Program-made: the position numbers and the translations under genes
In this document: positions 60,925-64,000 of the stretch, piece after piece
How positions within the stretch are numbered: the stretch's first letter is position 1
Layout of the letters: each line of letters opens with the position of its first letter
The notes under the pieces: generated by a model
Databases searched by the model: none
What the model saw: the letters and a program-made list of their open reading frames with translations, nothing else
Told to the model about the DNA's origin: nothing
Source: Stenopsyche tienmushanensis
Lineage: Eukaryota; Arthropoda; Insecta; Trichoptera; Stenopsychidae
Assembly: GCA_008973525.1 (NCBI GenBank)
Contig: WACJ01000043.1
Span: forward strand, 1,612,001-1,676,000
Direction: 5' to 3'
Length of the DNA: 64,000 nt

Positions 60925-62085
60925 AACACTTAATCTTGCACAATATAAGCTACCTTTACAGCTACCTGGCTTTTTTATCACTCACTACCTCTTATATAGT
61001 TTAAACTACTCAATAATATATAGCGTAAAGAACCTTACCAGTTCAAAGCCAGGAAGCTCTAGGAACAGAACGAGGACAAGAGGATAACAGCATCATCTTC
61101 TGTTGCCTTTTATATTGCTTTGAAAGCCACTTCAATCGGTGTAGGAGCGAATCCGAGATGTATTTTGGCATCACATACAACTTCGTCCTAGCTCGGTAAA
61201 GCCCTTCCATACATTCATCCAGGAGCGTTCCGAATGAATCTCAGACGTTACGCCAACTTCAATATCGAGCAAACGAAAAGGTGAATGAATGATACAGATG
61301 AAATGGATGTAACCCCTTCCTGTGAATGGATATTGAAGAAGTCCACAGTTCTGCAGTGGATTGTTTGATTTAAATATAAATAATATACTGATAAAAGTTT
61401 ACTGTATATTAAACTCATAAAAACAATGCAACAGAACATACTAATTTAATGTAAATCTTACTAATAAAGAATATGTTTTGATATGTTTAATATGAGTTTG
61501 TTATTTCTTACTATTTTTTTAACAAGCTTAAAGTGTTATCTCTAAGATTTAACCAAATAAAAGATGGAAAACAATTATAAATAGCATTAAAAGTATGGAA
61601 TAACATGATTTTTAGAGTGTAGATTTAATAAACACATTAATTGTTTAGGATAGAATGTCCAAGAATGAAATTAACAATTTAAATTAGGTAATTAAACTTT
61701 AAACAATTCAGTGTGGATCTTTTTTCTTCACTTGATGAATGACGCTAAGATAGAACAACTCAATATTCCTGATTGAATAGATCCTTGATAAAGTATTAAG
61801 AAAATATTGCAGAAGCTCATCTTCATGGCTCAACAGTATAGAAAAATTTAAAATTCATCAATAATTTCTGCTATGGTGGCTAAATCTTTTTTCTAGAAGA
61901 TCCGTTTAAAAGTTCCTTTTGCTTCTGATCAACAAAAATGCTAATTTCATCATCTTAGTGCACTTGTTGTAGAGGGAGATGCTTCTGAACCTGGGTACAT
62001 GCACGTTTCAAAAGAAAATAATGTACTTTTATATTGTAAATATATAATGTAATTTAAGATATTATCCATCGGTTTTAATAAACAA
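60925..62085. other. Intergenic DNA, nothing firm
   Basis: AT-rich with short frames. 61,030-61,330 is slightly GC-richer. I recognise no gene or repeat. The 61,720-61,990 stretch looks like mutated coding or transposon DNA, but I cannot name it. Confidence 0.35.
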
Positions 62086-62089
62086 GCAA

Positions 62090-62420
62090 GACACTATTTC
62101 GTTGTCAGCGGTCCAGAATTTGGACCAGTTGGACACGGAAACCTTGTGGCCACTCCCTCTAATTTTAGGGCGTTCTGCCACAAATTTGGGGAAAAATGCA
62201 TTCCTGGGGCCTTCTACGACCTCGATAGGGTAATAGACTCAGACTCAGCGGGCTTACACCCTCCCGCAGTCATGAGTGGAGCTTGAATACCCTTTTACCC
62301 ATAATCTATATATATATATCATAGAACTATATATTATTATATTTGTGTAAATATTTATGTATCATATAGCTAGTTCATCCCCCCGCACTCAGAGCGCAAG
62401 TGACCATAGCATATTTCCGG
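62090..62420 (+). repeat. Composite dispersed repeat, copy D
   Basis: The ORF core reads VVSGPEFGPVGHGNLVATPS, then NFRAFCHKFGEKCIPGAFYD, and continues to a TGA at about 62284. The tail has CCCCGCACTCAGAGCGCAAGTGAC. It keeps the longest ORF of the family past the ATPSSFRAF block, and no mariner follows. Confidence 0.6.
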
Positions 62421-62522
62421 ACTGCAGAGGGTAAAGGGCGGTACTCTATAGTCTGACAAATTTGACAATCCGACACTGCTTTGTAAAACATGTCGTCGGA
62501 TTACCACGGGTCTACTGTAATA

Positions 62523-63079
62523 TTAACCTCTATGGGAGTATTATCGAAGGGTCTTCGATATGACCTTCAATATTCAGAAAGAGCACTCTTGTGCATTGAA
62601 GCTCCGAGGCGGACAGAGACAGAGAGAACTTAGCGCAGTTCAGGAGACTGAGATGGAGAGCTTTCTCGCATGCATCGCAGGATTGTATAGATCGTTAAGC
62701 CCAAATTTATCGACTTATAATGATTTCGATTTCAAGTGTGTTATTTGTTTACGCAAAGAAATGACCGAATATTGTGTGTTATAGAGAGTGTTTGTTTATT
62801 TAACTGCTTGCTGTTCTTCGCTGCTTGTTGAATGAGTCTTTGTCCAATTATCATTACCTTCTAAAGGAGGAGCACTTGAATCGATTTTTTGTGCATTGTT
62901 TATGTAAAGAAATGACGTGGTCTTGTATGCACTATCAAGTGTTCATTTACAATTGATTCTGCCTCGAATTGAAGATCGTCTTACGCTGATTAGGAGCTGA
63001 CAGAAAGTAATCAGTGTAAAGCGATTATGACATCAACGACTTCATCGATTTTAGATTTGCTCACTAACGAAAAGGTTAA
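62523..63079 (+). mobile_element. piggyBac-like MITE, 557-bp copy
   Basis: TTAACCTCTATGGGAG at the left (62523) and ...GCTCACTAACGAAAAGGTTAA at the right (63079). It matches the MITE in the RRP5 intron over nearly its whole length, including GAGCACTCTTGTGCATTGAAG and TTAAGCCCAAATTTATCGAC. Confidence 0.75.
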
Positions 63080-63205
63080 ATATCATTTTACACAAAAATA
63101 TAATTTCATTAAACAGGATATACGTATGAATTCATAAAATTTTAAAGCCATTTTTTATTATAAAATTAAATATAAATAAACATACACTTAAAACAACATA
63201 ATACA

Positions 63206-64000
63206 TTAATCGAGCCAATCGGTTATATATGTACATAGATGAGGAGTAATGAGACCGCTATTTGAACATTTATGTATTATTGGACAAACGCCACATGGAG
63301 TTCTAACCAGTCCCGGTGGCGGTAATAATGATTCGATTGACCGATATAACCTACTGCCATCGGCGATTATTTTCTTCTCTGCTTTTCCATCATAAACTAG
63401 CGTATTTAAAATAGTCTCGAGATCTTCCACATCTAAAGATACCTACAACATAAACATAATTAAAAGTATTGTTATATCACCATTATATTGATGTTAATTT
63501 TATATACGGCTTACTTTACTTATACCAAGATCGGTAATAAATGTATGCACTTCTTTAGTTGTAGCGTATGCCAGATTTCTAGCTATCAATGGACCGGCGG
63601 GATTGTTTCGGGATTTCTCGGCTCTCTGTTGCAGATAACGATAACATTGCTGATTGAGCACATCTACGAATTCAGATTCAAAATCTTGATCCTGATACCA
63701 TGCTCCGCCGGTGATTGAGCGGTCGGCTTCTAAATTATACAGCATGTAAACTTTTTTCTTCGAAGCCTTAAATGTCAAAATCAATCTAACAGTTAATTAA
63801 CTAAGTAATTACAGAATAAAATATGTACGCCTGAAACACATATCTTACATTGACACTCTTCACGGCTTTGATTAATTTTTTGTTTTCTAAATTCTTCAAA
63901 ATTTTATTGAGTTGTGTCATTATTAGATTTGATTTAAAGCGAATATCACGAATCCATATTCCCTTATTGGCCGCTTCCTCTATAATCGAATAGACGATCT
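63206..64000 (-). CDS. POLR3F: DNA-directed RNA polymerase III subunit RPC6 (3' part)
   Basis: Winged-helix subunit of Pol III that helps open promoters for tRNA and 5S transcription. Three exons are visible: >64000-63849, 63766-63515 and 63442-63206 (stop). The 5' part lies beyond the window. Landmarks: NKGIWIRDIRFKSNL, NLENKKLIKAVKSVN, ASKKKVYMLYNLE, GGAWYQDQDFESEFVDVLNQ, DLETILNTLVYDGK, and a C-terminal CGVCPIIHKC...C pattern that supplies the four Cys of the Fe-S cluster known in RPC6. It ends YITDWLD, like human EWLEF. It is convergent with the NAA80-like copy. Confidence 0.96.

Overview
This is a nuclear, intron-rich, AT-rich animal genome window, most likely from an insect. The spliced proteins resemble insect orthologs, NEMF/caliban, RPT2 and NXT1 most closely. 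The repeats (mariner, Jockey- and R1-type LINEs, piggyBac-like MITEs) are also usual for insects. I cannot assign an order. I saw no bacterial genes, CRISPR arrays, rRNA genes or intact tRNA genes.

Layout: positions 1 to about 13,400 hold no gene I can support. They contain mariner remnants, TTAA-flanked MITEs, a composite repeat, a tRNA-like SINE, a few GC-richer patches and a strong hairpin at 9.17 kb. From 13.4 kb onward the window is a compact run of housekeeping genes, many in head-to-head or tail-to-tail pairs: EXOSC5 (-), EDEM2 (+), a TSSK-like kinase (+), NEMF/caliban (+), MTG1 (+), RRP5/PDCD11 (-), BLVRB-like reductase (+), NAA80 (-), MED6 (+), NXT1 (-), YAE1 (+), RPT2/PSMC1 (-), OPA3 (+), a second NAA80-like gene (+) and the 3' part of POLR3F (-, running off the right edge). 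Exon models were built by hand from splice sites with reading-phase checks, so the coding coordinates are specific.

Functionally the genes cover RNA decay and ribosome biogenesis (EXOSC5, RRP5), translation quality control (NEMF), ER-associated degradation (EDEM2), the proteasome (RPT2), mRNA export (NXT1), transcription (MED6, POLR3F), mitochondria (MTG1, OPA3), Fe-S delivery (YAE1) and actin N-terminal acetylation (NAA80). They are neighbours rather than one pathway. Most long introns (EDEM2 i5, NEMF i5/i9/i13, RRP5 i11/i17, BLVRB i1, MED6 i3, RPT2 i7, OPA3 i1) are long because of transposon insertions.

The most interesting observations are: (1) a recurring upstream motif, TGGCARYACTG followed by TGTCA, shared by at least seven unrelated genes; (2) a 75-nt RPT2 intron bracketed by a perfect 12-bp direct repeat spanning both splice junctions, as expected of a recently gained intron; (3) an inverted NAA80 duplicate that has lost the proline-rich tail; (4) a hairpin with two mutually exclusive stems at 9.15-9.22 kb; and (5) a composite repeat with a recurrent short ORF I do not recognise. 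I found no wholly new multi-gene system.
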